NCBI GenBank assembly: GCA_028097645.1 | Contig: JAOHEU010000010.1 | Coordinates: 1 to 28,211, forward strand | Direction: 5' to 3' | From: Candidatus Pelagibacter sp. | Lineage (GTDB): Bacteria > Pseudomonadota > Alphaproteobacteria > Pelagibacterales > Pelagibacteraceae | Length of the DNA stretch: 28,211 bases | Shown here: in pieces, positions 8,038 through 16,705 of the stretch | Layout of the letters: every line of letters begins with the position of its first letter | Numbering within the stretch: the first letter of the stretch is position 1 | The notes under the pieces: generated by a model | Seen by the model: the letters and a program-made list of their open reading frames with translations, nothing else | Told to the model about the DNA's origin: nothing | The model's database searches: none | Made by a program: the position numbers and the translations under genes

Positions 8038-10575
8038 ATGTTCAATCCATTAAATCTAATTACGAAATTTATTAAATCTAGCAATCAAAAAGAGTTGGAT
8101 AGAATTGGTAAAATTGTAAAAACAATAAATTCACTTGAAGATGAATTTAAAAAACTTGATGACTTAGATTTTCCAAAAAAAACACAAGAGTATAAAGAAC
8201 AAATTAAACAAGGAAAAAACTTGGATGAACTTTTACCACAGGCATTTGCATTGGTAAGAGAGGCCTCAAAAAGAACTCGAAATGAAAGACACTTTGATGT
8301 TCAAATAATTGGGGGAGTTGTTCTCCATGAGGGTAAAATTGCTGAGATGAGAACTGGAGAAGGAAAAACTCTTACAATTTCTCTTGCCGCATACTTAAAC
8401 GCTCTGACTGAAAAAGGTGTTCATATTGTAACTGTTAACGATTACCTAGCAAAAAGAGACTCCATAGAGATGGGGCAAATCTATAACTTTTTAGGTTTAT
8501 CATCAGGTTACATTAATAATGACCAAGATGATCATGAAAGAAAGAAAAATTACAATTGTGACATAACATATGCAACCAATAGTGAACTAGGATTTGATTA
8601 CTTAAGAGATAATATGAAATTCTCTGAGAATGAAATGGTTCAAAGAGAACATTCATTTTCTATAGTTGATGAAATAGATTCTTGTCTTATCGATGAAGCT
8701 AGAACTCCACTAGTTATATCGGGTTCTGCTGAAGATAAAACTGCTCAGTATCTTGCTGTTGATAAACTTGTAAGACAGTTGAGCGATAAAGATTATGAGA
8801 TAGATGAAAAAGAAAAAAGTATTCTTTTAACTAATGATGGAATAAATAATGTAGAAAGAATTTTTTCTACTGCTGGAATTTTAAAAAATAATAATTTTTA
8901 CGATCCAGAAAATTTACATCTAGTACATCATGTCAATCAAGCTCTTCGTGCTAATCATTTATTTGAAAAAGGTAAAGATTATATTGTTAGAGATGAAAGC
9001 TTAAAAATTATAGACGAACTGACTGGCAGAATACTTGAAGGTAGAAGATTTGGAGATGGCTTACATCAAGCTTTGGAGGCAAAAGAGCGAATAAATATTC
9101 AAGCAGAAAATCAAACCTTGGCTTCAATAACATATCAAAACTATTTTAAACTTTATAAAAAAATATCTGGATGCACTGGAACTGCTGCAACTGAATCTGA
9201 AGAATTTTTTGAAATCTATAGTTTAGCTGTTGTGATTATTCCAACTAATAATGAAATGATTAGAAAAGATTATAATGATCAAATTTTCAGAACTGAGGTT
9301 GAAAAAAATAATGCAATTATAGAAAAAATTGTTGAGCGTCATGATGCAGGCCAACCAATTTTAATTTTCACATCTAGTATTAACAAGTCTGAAATTTATT
9401 CAACCTTGTTGAACAAAAAAAATATTAAACATGTAGTATTAAATGCCAAAAATCATGAAAATGAGGCAGATATAATAGCTAATGCGGGTAAAGAAAAATC
9501 AGTAATCATCACAACTAGTATTTCTGGAAGAGGTGTGGATATTCAACTGGGTGGTAAAAAAGGATCTATCGAAGAGGCTCAACTTCAAATAGACAAAAAC
9601 AAGATAAAGTCCTTAGGTGGCTTATTTGTAGTTGGAACAGAAAGAATGGAGTCGAGAAGAGTTGATAATCAAGCAAGAGGAAGAGCTGGAAGACAAGGTG
9701 ATGAAGGTAGTTCCATTTTTTATGTAAGCCTTGAAGACGATTTAATGAGAATTTTTGGATCAGAGTCTATGAATAAAATGCTTGAAAAATTAGGACTTAA
9801 AGATGGAGAAAGTATTGATCACCCATGGATTAATAAGGCTCTTGAAAGAGCTCAACAAAAAGTAGAAGCTAGAAATTTTGATATAAGAAAAACCTTAATA
9901 AAATTTGATAATGTTTTGAATGATCAAAGACATGTCGTATTTTCTCAACGAAAAAATGCAATGAATAGTCAAAGCATATTTGATTATTCTGACGAGTTTT
10001 TAAAGGAAATAATTGACGATATCATCAAGTTAAAAATCCAAAATTTGTCGAATCCTAAGAGTAACGAGTTTAGTAATCGCCTAAAACAGATTGTTGGTAA
10101 AAGTTTTGACGAGTCAGGATTAAAATCATTAATTTCTGCAAAAGATGGTGAATTAAAAGAAAAAATTATCAACAAATTTTCAGAGTCTCGAGATGAGAGA
10201 ATAAAAATTTTAGGAGAGGATCATGCAAAAGAAATTGAAAAACGAATTTTCTTACAATCAATTGATCTTAATTGGAAATCTCACATTCAATATCTTGAAC
10301 AACTGAGACAAGTAATTGGACTTAGATCATATGGTCAGCGAGACCCTTTGGTTGAGTATAAAAAAGAGGCTTTTGATTTATTTTCTAATCTTCTTGAAAA
10401 ATTAAAATTAGATTTTGTAACTATTCTAATGAATTTAAAAGTTGTTACAGAGCAACAAGAAGAAAAAAAAGAGTCAATGGTAGATCAAATTAAAAGTGGT
10501 AAAAAAATTGGTAGAAACGAACCTTGCTCATGTGGATCTGGTAAAAAATTTAAGCATTGCTGTGGTGCTTTATAA
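8038..10575 (+). CDS. secA: Preprotein translocase ATPase SecA
   Basis: SecA drives unfolded preproteins through SecYEG with ATP. Visible parts of the 845 residues are: Walker A MRTGEGKT (104-111); DEAD-like box DEIDSCLIDEARTPL (211-225), where most SecAs have DEVDS; the preprotein cross-linking region (about 225-370); GCTGTAATESEEF at the start of NBD2; motif V as SISGRGVDIQLGG; motif VI QARGRAGRQGD; the helical scaffold and wing region (IDLNWKSHIQYLEQLRQVIGLRSYGQRDP); and the zinc-binding tail with C830, C832, C841 and C842, which binds SecB and phospholipid. It is on the short side for proteobacterial SecA. It converges with accA across a 2-nt gap. Confidence 0.98.
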   Translation: MFNPLNLITKFIKSSNQKELDRIGKIVKTINSLEDEFKKLDDLDFPKKTQEYKEQIKQGKNLDELLPQAFALVREASKRTRNERHFDVQIIGGVVLHEGKIAEMRTGEGKTLTISLAAYLNALTEKGVHIVTVNDYLAKRDSIEMGQIYNFLGLSSGYINNDQDDHERKKNYNCDITYATNSELGFDYLRDNMKFSENEMVQREHSFSIVDEIDSCLIDEARTPLVISGSAEDKTAQYLAVDKLVRQLSDKDYEIDEKEKSILLTNDGINNVERIFSTAGILKNNNFYDPENLHLVHHVNQALRANHLFEKGKDYIVRDESLKIIDELTGRILEGRRFGDGLHQALEAKERINIQAENQTLASITYQNYFKLYKKISGCTGTAATESEEFFEIYSLAVVIIPTNNEMIRKDYNDQIFRTEVEKNNAIIEKIVERHDAGQPILIFTSSINKSEIYSTLLNKKNIKHVVLNAKNHENEADIIANAGKEKSVIITTSISGRGVDIQLGGKKGSIEEAQLQIDKNKIKSLGGLFVVGTERMESRRVDNQARGRAGRQGDEGSSIFYVSLEDDLMRIFGSESMNKMLEKLGLKDGESIDHPWINKALERAQQKVEARNFDIRKTLIKFDNVLNDQRHVVFSQRKNAMNSQSIFDYSDEFLKEIIDDIIKLKIQNLSNPKSNEFSNRLKQIVGKSFDESGLKSLISAKDGELKEKIINKFSESRDERIKILGEDHAKEIEKRIFLQSIDLNWKSHIQYLEQLRQVIGLRSYGQRDPLVEYKKEAFDLFSNLLEKLKLDFVTILMNLKVVTEQQEEKKESMVDQIKSGKKIGRNEPCSCGSGKKFKHCCGAL

Positions 10576-10577
10576 TT

Positions 10578-11675
10578 TTAGAGCAGACTAAAAACAGTAA
10601 TCAATATAGCTAAAGCTGCAATTATTGATCCAATTAAAACTTTTTTTGATTTTAAAATTTTATCAAAATTATTATTTTTAATTGTTAGAGTGCTTAAATC
10701 TTCAGAGTTACTGATAAATCCTTGATTTCTTCCAATTTTTAAAAATTTATTTTTTCTTTCATTCATTATTTCTTCAGAGGATAAATCTTTAAAATAATTT
10801 AAATTATTTGATATTGATTCTTTTAAACTTTCTAACATTTGATCTCTATCTCTATGAGCACCACCTAGCGGCTCAGGAATAATTTCATCTATAACTTTTA
10901 ATTCTAACAAATCTTTTGCGGAAAGTTTCATTGCTTTTGCAGCATCAAGCATTTTTTTTGGATCTCTCCACAAAATAGTTGCACACCCTTCTGGAGAAAT
11001 TACAGAATAAATAGCATTTTCTAACATAATAACTTTATTAGATGAGGCTAAAGCAATTGCACCACCAGAACCTCCTTCTCCAATAATAATTGCCAAAGTT
11101 GGAACACTTAGTTCCATACAACATTCAATTGATTTGGCAATAGCCTCAGCCTGACCTCTTTCTTCCGCTCCTACACCTGGATACGCTCCTGGTGTATCAA
11201 TGAATGATATTATTGGGATATTAAATTTATTTGCTAAATTCATTAATCGAATTGTTTTACGATATCCCTCAGGCCTCATCATTCCAAAATTTCTTTCAAT
11301 TCTTGACTCTAAATTTTCACCTTTTTCCTGGCCTATTACTAAAACTGATATGCCATTAAACTTAGCAAATCCTGTTAATACAGATTTATCCTCCCCGTAG
11401 AAACGATCCCCTGACAAAGAAATGAAATCATCAAACAAATTATCAATAAAAAATTTAGATTTTGGTCTATCTTCATGACGAGCAACCATTGTAGTTTGCC
11501 AAGGATCTAGATTTGAATAGATATCTTTTAATTTCTCATCAAGCTCAGCTTGTGTGCTAGATATTTTTTGAGTATCTACCTCTGAAAGACCATCTTGGTT
11601 ATATGGATCTTTTAATTTTTCTATCTCAGATTCTAAATTTTTAATATCTGTTTCAAAATTAAGATAATTCTTCAT
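10578..11675 (-). CDS. accA: Acetyl-CoA carboxylase carboxyltransferase alpha subunit with C-terminal membrane tail
   Basis: AccA, with AccD, transfers the carboxyl group from biotin to acetyl-CoA to make malonyl-CoA for fatty acid synthesis. The crotonase-like core shows ARHEDRPKSKFFIDNLFDDF, LSGDRFYGEDKSVLTGFAKFNG, IGQEKGENLESRIERNFGMMRPEGYRK, the acetyl-CoA site IGEGGSGGAIALA (198-210) and ISPEGCATILWRD. The core should end near FLKIGR (residue 316), close to the ~318-residue norm. The protein continues for 49 more residues: a polar linker, a basic patch KSKK (342-345) and a 20-residue hydrophobic segment (346-365) that ends at the stop codon. This looks like a C-tail membrane anchor and is unusual for AccA. 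A TATAAT-like -10 at 11700-11705 (minus strand) may be part of its promoter. Confidence 0.96.
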   Translation of the reverse strand: MKNYLNFETDIKNLESEIEKLKDPYNQDGLSEVDTQKISSTQAELDEKLKDIYSNLDPWQTTMVARHEDRPKSKFFIDNLFDDFISLSGDRFYGEDKSVLTGFAKFNGISVLVIGQEKGENLESRIERNFGMMRPEGYRKTIRLMNLANKFNIPIISFIDTPGAYPGVGAEERGQAEAIAKSIECCMELSVPTLAIIIGEGGSGGAIALASSNKVIMLENAIYSVISPEGCATILWRDPKKMLDAAKAMKLSAKDLLELKVIDEIIPEPLGGAHRDRDQMLESLKESISNNLNYFKDLSSEEIMNERKNKFLKIGRNQGFISNSEDLSTLTIKNNNFDKILKSKKVLIGSIIAALAILITVFSLL

Positions 11676-11752
11676 GGTTTATTTATATTAGAAACTTAAA
11701 TTATAAAAAAGGCAATAAAATGATAATTAAAATTATTTTTTAGTATTATTAA

Positions 11753-11780
11753 TTGACTTAAAATATTTAATCGATACAAA
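11753..11780 (+). promoter_or_regulatory. Putative promoter of the glycine riboswitch-glcB transcript
   Basis: TTGACT (11753-11758) matches the -35 consensus at five of six positions. TACAAA (11775-11780) follows after a 16-nt spacer and matches the -10 at four of six. The predicted start about 7 nt downstream falls at 11787, exactly where the first base-paired stem of the first glycine aptamer begins, which supports the assignment. Confidence 0.55.
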
Positions 11781-11786
11781 TTTCAT

Positions 11787-11933
11787 ATCGGGAGAGACTA
11801 ACTACATTTTAGCGCCGAAGGAGCAACCACCCCGGAAACTCTCAGGCAAAAGGACCGATCAAAGCATAACACTCTGGAAAGAGATTAATTTCCGCCGAAG
11901 GAGCAAAACTCTCAGGCAAAAATACAGATGGGG
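11787..11933 (+). promoter_or_regulatory. Tandem glycine riboswitch upstream of malate synthase
   Basis: Two glycine aptamers follow one another. Aptamer 1 (11787-11859) is closed by ATCGG (11787-11791) pairing with CCGAT (11855-11859). It carries the conserved cores GCCGAAGGAGCAA and ACTCTCAGGCAAAAGGACCG. Aptamer 2 (about 11871-11930) has closing stem TCTG (11873-11876) with CAGA (11925-11928). It repeats GCCGAAGGAGCAA and ACTCTCAGGCAAAAATACAG with a shorter internal arm. Only 16 nt separate it from the glcB ATG, and GGGG at 11930-11933 is the only Shine-Dalgarno-like sequence. Control is therefore probably at translation initiation; I see no terminator hairpin with a U-tract. A glycine-responsive switch on malate synthase is established for SAR11, where glycine can be oxidised to glyoxylate, a substrate of the enzyme. 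Confidence 0.93.
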
Positions 11934-11946
11934 TAACAAAAGTGCT

Positions 11947-14109
11947 ATGCCAGATAAATATATAAATATTCATACTCTTAAAGTTTCAGAAAGCTTATCA
12001 AATTTTGTTAATGAAGAACTGCTGAAAGATACAGGTGTTTCGACTGATCAATTTTGGTTAGGATTTGAAAAAACTGTTAATGAACTTGAGCCTAAAAATA
12101 GAGAACTAATTAATATAAGAGAAACTTTGCAAAAAAAAATTGATGATTGGCATATTAAAAATAAAGGCAATGAAATTAAACTAGATGAATATAAAAACTT
12201 TTTGTACGAAATTGGATATTTAAAAGAAGAAGGTGCAGATTTTTCAATAGAAACAGAAAATGTAGATGATGAAATAACTAAAATAGCTGGACCTCAACTG
12301 GTTGTACCAATTATGAATGCACGTTATGCTCTCAATGCAGCAAACGCAAGATGGATGAGTTTATACGACAGTCTATATGGAACTGATGTTATAGAACAAT
12401 CTGAAGATAGTGTATCGGAAAGGTATGATCCATTAAGAGGAGAGATGGTTATAAAATATTCAAGAGATTTTTTAGATAAACATTTTCCACTTAAAAATCT
12501 TAGTTGGCATAAAATTACAAGTATTGCTGTTAAGGAAAGCAAATTAAAAATTTTAAAAGGAGCTGATATATTTGATTTAGCTGATGAAGAAAAATTTATT
12601 GGTCATAGAGGAGAGGCAGATAACCCTTCAGCAGTTATATTAAAAAATAATAATCTACATATAGAAGTTTTAAGAGACCCAAGAGCGTTCAGTGCTCAAC
12701 AAGATCACGCAGGGATCAGTGATATTATTTTAGAAGCTGCTGTATCAACCATTTGTGATAACGAAGATAGTGTAGCAGCAGTGGATGCTGAAGATAAAGT
12801 TGTTTGTTATAGAAACTGGCTTGGTTTGATGAAAGGTGATCTTAAAACACAATTCGAAAAAGATGGAAAATTATTTGAAAGAAAACTAAATCCAAACAGA
12901 AGCTATATTTCAAAAGATGGTAAAGGACTTAAATTACATGGAAGAAGTTTATTATTAGTTAGAAACGTAGGTCATTTAATGACAAATCCTTCGATTATTT
13001 TATCTAATGGTAAAGAGGTACCTGAAGGTATCATGGATGCATTTATCACAGTAGCTGCAGCAATTCATGATTTAAAAAATAAAACAAATTCTAGAGTAGG
13101 ATCGATCTACATAGTTAAGCCAAAAATGCATGGGCCAGATGAAACTGCGTTTACAGATTTAATTTTTTCTAAAGTAGAGGAAATATTAGGTTTAAAAAAA
13201 TATACTTGCAAAATAGGAATCATGGACGAAGAGAGAAGAACATCTTCAAATTTAAAAGAATGTATTAGAACCTTAAAAAATAGGGTTTTCTTTATTAACA
13301 CTGGATTTTTAGACAGAACGGGTGATGAAATGCACACTTCAATGGAAGCTGGGCCAATGATCAAGAAAGGAGACATGAAGTCTTCTAAATGGATTTTAGC
13401 ATATGAAAATAACAATGTTGATGTTGGATTAAAATGTGGTTTATCAGGAAAGGCTCAAATTGGAAAAGGAATGTGGGCAATGCCAGACAAGATGAAAGAC
13501 ATGATGGAACAAAAGACAGGTCATTTAAAAGCAGGAGCTAATTGTGCTTGGGTTCCATCACCTACTGCAGCTGCTTTACATTCATTACATTATCACGAAG
13601 TAAATATCTTTGATGAACAAAAAAATATTGCAAATAGAGAAAAAGCAAAACTAGATGACCTTTTAACAGTTCCTGTTGCAAATAGACCAAATTGGTCAGT
13701 CGAGGATATTAATAATGAAATATCAAATTCAGCACAAACATTATTAGGTTATGTAGTTAGATGGATCGATCAAGGTGTAGGGTGTTCAAAAGTTCCAGAT
13801 ATAAACAACATTGGGCTAATGGAAGATAGAGCGACACTTAGAATCTCATCGCAACATATTGCAAATTGGATACATCACGGAATAACTACTAAAATTCAAG
13901 TTACAGAAATAATGAAAGAAATGGCAAAAATTGTAGACGATCAAAATAAAGATGATCCCAAATATATTAAAATGAGTGATGACTTTGATCGATCTTTAGC
14001 ATTTAAAACAGCATGTGATTTAATTTTCAAGGGTAAGGCGCAACCCTCAGGCTATACTGAACCATTGCTGCATCAAAACAGATTGAAAAAGAAACTTAAT
14101 CTGAATTAG
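11947..14109 (+). CDS. glcB: Malate synthase G
   Basis: Malate synthase G condenses glyoxylate with acetyl-CoA to give malate. The 720-residue length fits the single-chain G isoform, not the ~530-residue A isoform. Family signatures include AARWMSLYDSLYGTDVI, FIGHRGEADNPSAVILKNNNL, DAEDKVVCYRNWLGLMKGDL, HGRSLLLVRNVGHLMTNPSI, KPKMHGPDETAF, GIMDEERRTSSNLKECI, FINTGFLDRTGDEMHTSMEAGPM (active-site region) and GANCAWVPSPTAAALHSLHYH. The start is set by the ATG at 11947, 13 nt after a GGGG sequence and directly after the glycine riboswitch. Expression should thus follow intracellular glycine. The 3' end overlaps recR on the other strand by 14 nt, so no terminator fits between the genes. Confidence 0.98.
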   Translation: MPDKYINIHTLKVSESLSNFVNEELLKDTGVSTDQFWLGFEKTVNELEPKNRELINIRETLQKKIDDWHIKNKGNEIKLDEYKNFLYEIGYLKEEGADFSIETENVDDEITKIAGPQLVVPIMNARYALNAANARWMSLYDSLYGTDVIEQSEDSVSERYDPLRGEMVIKYSRDFLDKHFPLKNLSWHKITSIAVKESKLKILKGADIFDLADEEKFIGHRGEADNPSAVILKNNNLHIEVLRDPRAFSAQQDHAGISDIILEAAVSTICDNEDSVAAVDAEDKVVCYRNWLGLMKGDLKTQFEKDGKLFERKLNPNRSYISKDGKGLKLHGRSLLLVRNVGHLMTNPSIILSNGKEVPEGIMDAFITVAAAIHDLKNKTNSRVGSIYIVKPKMHGPDETAFTDLIFSKVEEILGLKKYTCKIGIMDEERRTSSNLKECIRTLKNRVFFINTGFLDRTGDEMHTSMEAGPMIKKGDMKSSKWILAYENNNVDVGLKCGLSGKAQIGKGMWAMPDKMKDMMEQKTGHLKAGANCAWVPSPTAAALHSLHYHEVNIFDEQKNIANREKAKLDDLLTVPVANRPNWSVEDINNEISNSAQTLLGYVVRWIDQGVGCSKVPDINNIGLMEDRATLRISSQHIANWIHHGITTKIQVTEIMKEMAKIVDDQNKDDPKYIKMSDDFDRSLAFKTACDLIFKGKAQPSGYTEPLLHQNRLKKKLNLN

Positions 14110-14707
14110 AATTTAAGTTAGATCTATTTTTAAAAGCCGAAAACAACGTTCCATCATCTAAGCTTTCAATCTCACCACCTACGGGTAATCCTTGAGCTAA
14201 TTTAGTAATTTTTGCATTAGTATTTTTTAAACTATCTTGAATATAATAAGCTGTAGTTTGTCCTTCAACAGTCGCACTTGTTGCAAGAATAACTTCCTCT
14301 ATTTTGTCTCTGTTTACTCTCTCAACTAAAGAGTTAATTAAAAGATCTTCTTTTCTTTGACCAACAGAAGAAATTGTTCCTCCTAAAATATGAAAGTATC
14401 CTTGAAAAATATTTGAGTTTTCAATTGACCACTGATCAGCAATATCTTCTACAACACAAATCTTTGTGTATTTTTCTTTTAAACTGTCGCAATTAACACA
14501 ACCATTTAAATTTGATTTTAATGAACCACACGAGTTACATCTGGTAACATTTTTGTAAACTTGAGCTAGTGTACTAGCCATAGGTTTTACTAATTCATCT
14601 CGATTATTAATAAGTTTAAGAACTATTCTTTTCGCAGACTTTGGTCCTAGGCCTGGAAGCTTTGAAATTAATTTAATTAATTCTTCAATCTCACTAATAT
14701 TTTGCAT
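14096..14707 (-). CDS. recR: Recombination mediator RecR
   Basis: RecR works with RecF or RecO to load RecA on gapped single-stranded DNA. The 203 residues show a helix-hairpin-helix (KLPGLGPKSAKRIVLKL, 16-32), a four-cysteine zinc finger (C57, C60, C70, C73) and a Toprim domain beginning ICVVEDIADQWSIE, with the downstream block YFHILGGTISSVGQRKEDL and EVILATSATVEGQTTAYYI. It is the last gene of the dnaX-ybaB-recR cluster, 3 nt after ybaB, an order preserved in most bacteria. The 3' end lies within the end of glcB. Confidence 0.97.
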   Translation of the reverse strand: MQNISEIEELIKLISKLPGLGPKSAKRIVLKLINNRDELVKPMASTLAQVYKNVTRCNSCGSLKSNLNGCVNCDSLKEKYTKICVVEDIADQWSIENSNIFQGYFHILGGTISSVGQRKEDLLINSLVERVNRDKIEEVILATSATVEGQTTAYYIQDSLKNTNAKITKLAQGLPVGGEIESLDDGTLFSAFKNRSNLNSNSD

Positions 14708-14710
14708 TAA

Positions 14711-15028
14711 TTATAATGGCCATTTAAAACCAGGAATTCCAAAACCTCCTGTGGCTTTTGAAATCTCTTCAGTGGTCTTTGTTTTTAGTTGTGATTTTGC
14801 ACTATTATGTGCAGCAACAATTAAATCTTCAATTATCGTTTTATCTTCTTTAATTATCTCTTCAGATAATTCAATTTTTTGCATTTCTCCTTCACCATCA
14901 AGAGTAATTTTAACTGAATTAGAGCCCGAAACTCCTTCAGCTTTAATTTCTTTAATTTTTTCTTGGCTTTCTTTCATTTTAGCCTCTAGCTCTTTAGCCT
15001 TATCTAAAATCTTTGTAAAATCCGTCAT
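14711..15028 (-). CDS. YbaB/EbfC family nucleoid-associated protein
   Basis: The 105-residue protein has the YbaB/EbfC layout: an N-terminal charged helix (MTDFTKILDKAKELEAKMKE), a beta sheet (GVSGSNSVKITLDGEGEMQKIELSEEII) and a C-terminal helix ending in the family tail GGFGIPGFKWPL. Members are small dimeric DNA-binding proteins. It lies between dnaX (1-nt gap) and recR (3-nt gap), the classical setting, and is surely cotranscribed with them. Confidence 0.95.
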   Translation of the reverse strand: MTDFTKILDKAKELEAKMKESQEKIKEIKAEGVSGSNSVKITLDGEGEMQKIELSEEIIKEDKTIIEDLIVAAHNSAKSQLKTKTTEEISKATGGFGIPGFKWPL

Positions 15029-15029
15029 T

Positions 15030-16691
15030 TTAATCCTCTTTTTTTTCGTTTAACCTAACATCTATAAGTTCTGCATCAGGAAATTTTTCCATTACTTTCT
15101 TATAAATTTCTAAACTTTTAACTTCATTCATTAATTCATCTTTTTTATTTTTTTGTTTTTCTTTAACCGACATCTCACCTTTAGATTTGCTAAAAGTAAT
15201 TATCCATCTTTCTCCAGTCCATTCATAGAGTTTTGAAGAAAGATCTTTTACAAAATCTTTATCTAAATTATCATTAAAGGAAATTTCAATTCTATTTCTT
15301 TCAAATTTAACAAGGTTTACATTTTTTTCTAATTCATATTTTAATTTAATTTCTTTTTTTGAGGTACAGACACCAAGAAGATCATCAAATGAATTGATTA
15401 AATTTTTATTAATCGTTTTTATCTCTGGTTTATCTTCTGGTTTCTGTTTTTCCTCTTGAGCTATATTTTTTATTTGATTAACAGTTCTAGAATTATCTTG
15501 AAAATTATTTTCTTTTTCTTCTTTTGTTGAATGATTTTCTGAAATTTCATTACTTTGGTCTTGATCTAAATTTTTATTTAACTTAATTGAACTTAAATGC
15601 ATTAATCTTATTAAAAACATTTCAATTGATAAATGTTGATTAGAAACTATATCTAATTCTTCAAGTGAAGATATTGCAAACTGCCAAAATAAAATTAAAA
15701 CTTCAGAGTTTACCTGATTGGAAATATCTTTAATTTTTGAAAATTCCTCATCATTAAGAGAAAAATTTGTACTTTCTAAAGATAATGAATTTATATTTTT
15801 AAAGTAATAAAGTATCTCTAAAAAATCATTAATAAATACTTTTGGCTCAACTCCCTGATCATAAATTTTTCTATAGATATTAATGACTTTTTCCTCTTCA
15901 CCTCTTAATATTAATTCAAATAAGTTAATCAACTGAGATTTATCAAAATATCCAAAAATTTTTTGTGCAGCATTAAGATCTAGTTCTGTTTTTTCATCTA
16001 AGCTTAGCAAAGCTCTATCTAATAACGATAAAGCATCTCTTACAGATCCCTCAGATATTTTTACAATTAGCTTTAAAGCTTCATCTGATGCTTTTCCATT
16101 TTCTTTTTCTTTTATATTTTTAATAAACTCAAATAATTCTGATGATTTAATTCTAGACAAATCAAATCTTTGACACCTAGAAACTACTGTAATAGGTATT
16201 TTTTTAATTTCTGTAGTTGCAAAAATAAATTTTAAATATTCTGGTGGTTCTTCAAGTGTCTTTAACAAAGCGTTAAATGCTTGTTTGCTTAACATATGAA
16301 CTTCATCGATTATAAAAATCTTATATTTTGCTGATGTTGGGCCATATCGAGAAAATTCGATTAGATCTCTTACGTCATCCACTCCTGTTTTACTTGCAGC
16401 ATCCATCTCAAGTACATCAATATGGCTAGAGTCAGTTATAGATTTGCAATTATCACATAAATCTTTTTTGCATAAATTTTCTATACCATTTAAACAATTA
16501 AGTGCCTTAGCAACAATTCTAGCAGTTGTAGTTTTGCCAATTCCTCTTATTCCAGTGAACAAGTAAGCGTTTGGAATTTTATCTGCTTTGATTGAATTTG
16601 TTATAGTTTCAGCCACCACTTCTTGACCAATAAGATCATCAAAAGTTTGTGGTCTATACTTTAATGCTAATACTTTAGAGTTATTGTTCAT
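15030..16691 (-). CDS. dnaX: DNA polymerase III subunits gamma/tau
   Basis: DnaX is the ATPase of the clamp loader that places the beta clamp on DNA. The N-terminal AAA+ module has Walker A GIRGIGKTT (47-55), a zinc site from C66, C74, C79 and C82, and Walker B/sensor region IIDEVHMLSKQAFNALLKTLEEPP (127-150), with FATTEIKKIPITVVSRCQRF after it. A linker rich in Asn, Glu and Lys (about 370-440) separates a C-terminal tau-like domain. At 553 residues it is shorter than E. coli tau (643). I see no convincing programmed frameshift site near the end of the ATPase module that would give a separate gamma form. The gene follows the SRP RNA gene by 14 nt and is probably read from the same promoter. 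Confidence 0.96.
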   Translation of the reverse strand: MNNNSKVLALKYRPQTFDDLIGQEVVAETITNSIKADKIPNAYLFTGIRGIGKTTTARIVAKALNCLNGIENLCKKDLCDNCKSITDSSHIDVLEMDAASKTGVDDVRDLIEFSRYGPTSAKYKIFIIDEVHMLSKQAFNALLKTLEEPPEYLKFIFATTEIKKIPITVVSRCQRFDLSRIKSSELFEFIKNIKEKENGKASDEALKLIVKISEGSVRDALSLLDRALLSLDEKTELDLNAAQKIFGYFDKSQLINLFELILRGEEEKVINIYRKIYDQGVEPKVFINDFLEILYYFKNINSLSLESTNFSLNDEEFSKIKDISNQVNSEVLILFWQFAISSLEELDIVSNQHLSIEMFLIRLMHLSSIKLNKNLDQDQSNEISENHSTKEEKENNFQDNSRTVNQIKNIAQEEKQKPEDKPEIKTINKNLINSFDDLLGVCTSKKEIKLKYELEKNVNLVKFERNRIEISFNDNLDKDFVKDLSSKLYEWTGERWIITFSKSKGEMSVKEKQKNKKDELMNEVKSLEIYKKVMEKFPDAELIDVRLNEKKED

Positions 16692-16705
16692 TTAATTTAT
16701 TTTAA

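Noticed and set aside
13107..13415. A 102-codon minus-strand frame inside glcB
   Set aside because: It is antisense to the highly conserved active-site region of malate synthase and has no recognisable features.
15137..15165. A-rich slippery-looking sequence in dnaX (CAA AAA AAT AAA AAA)
   Set aside because: It lies about 40 codons before the end, not near the end of the ATPase module. No stimulatory stem is evident and such runs are common in this AT-rich genome.
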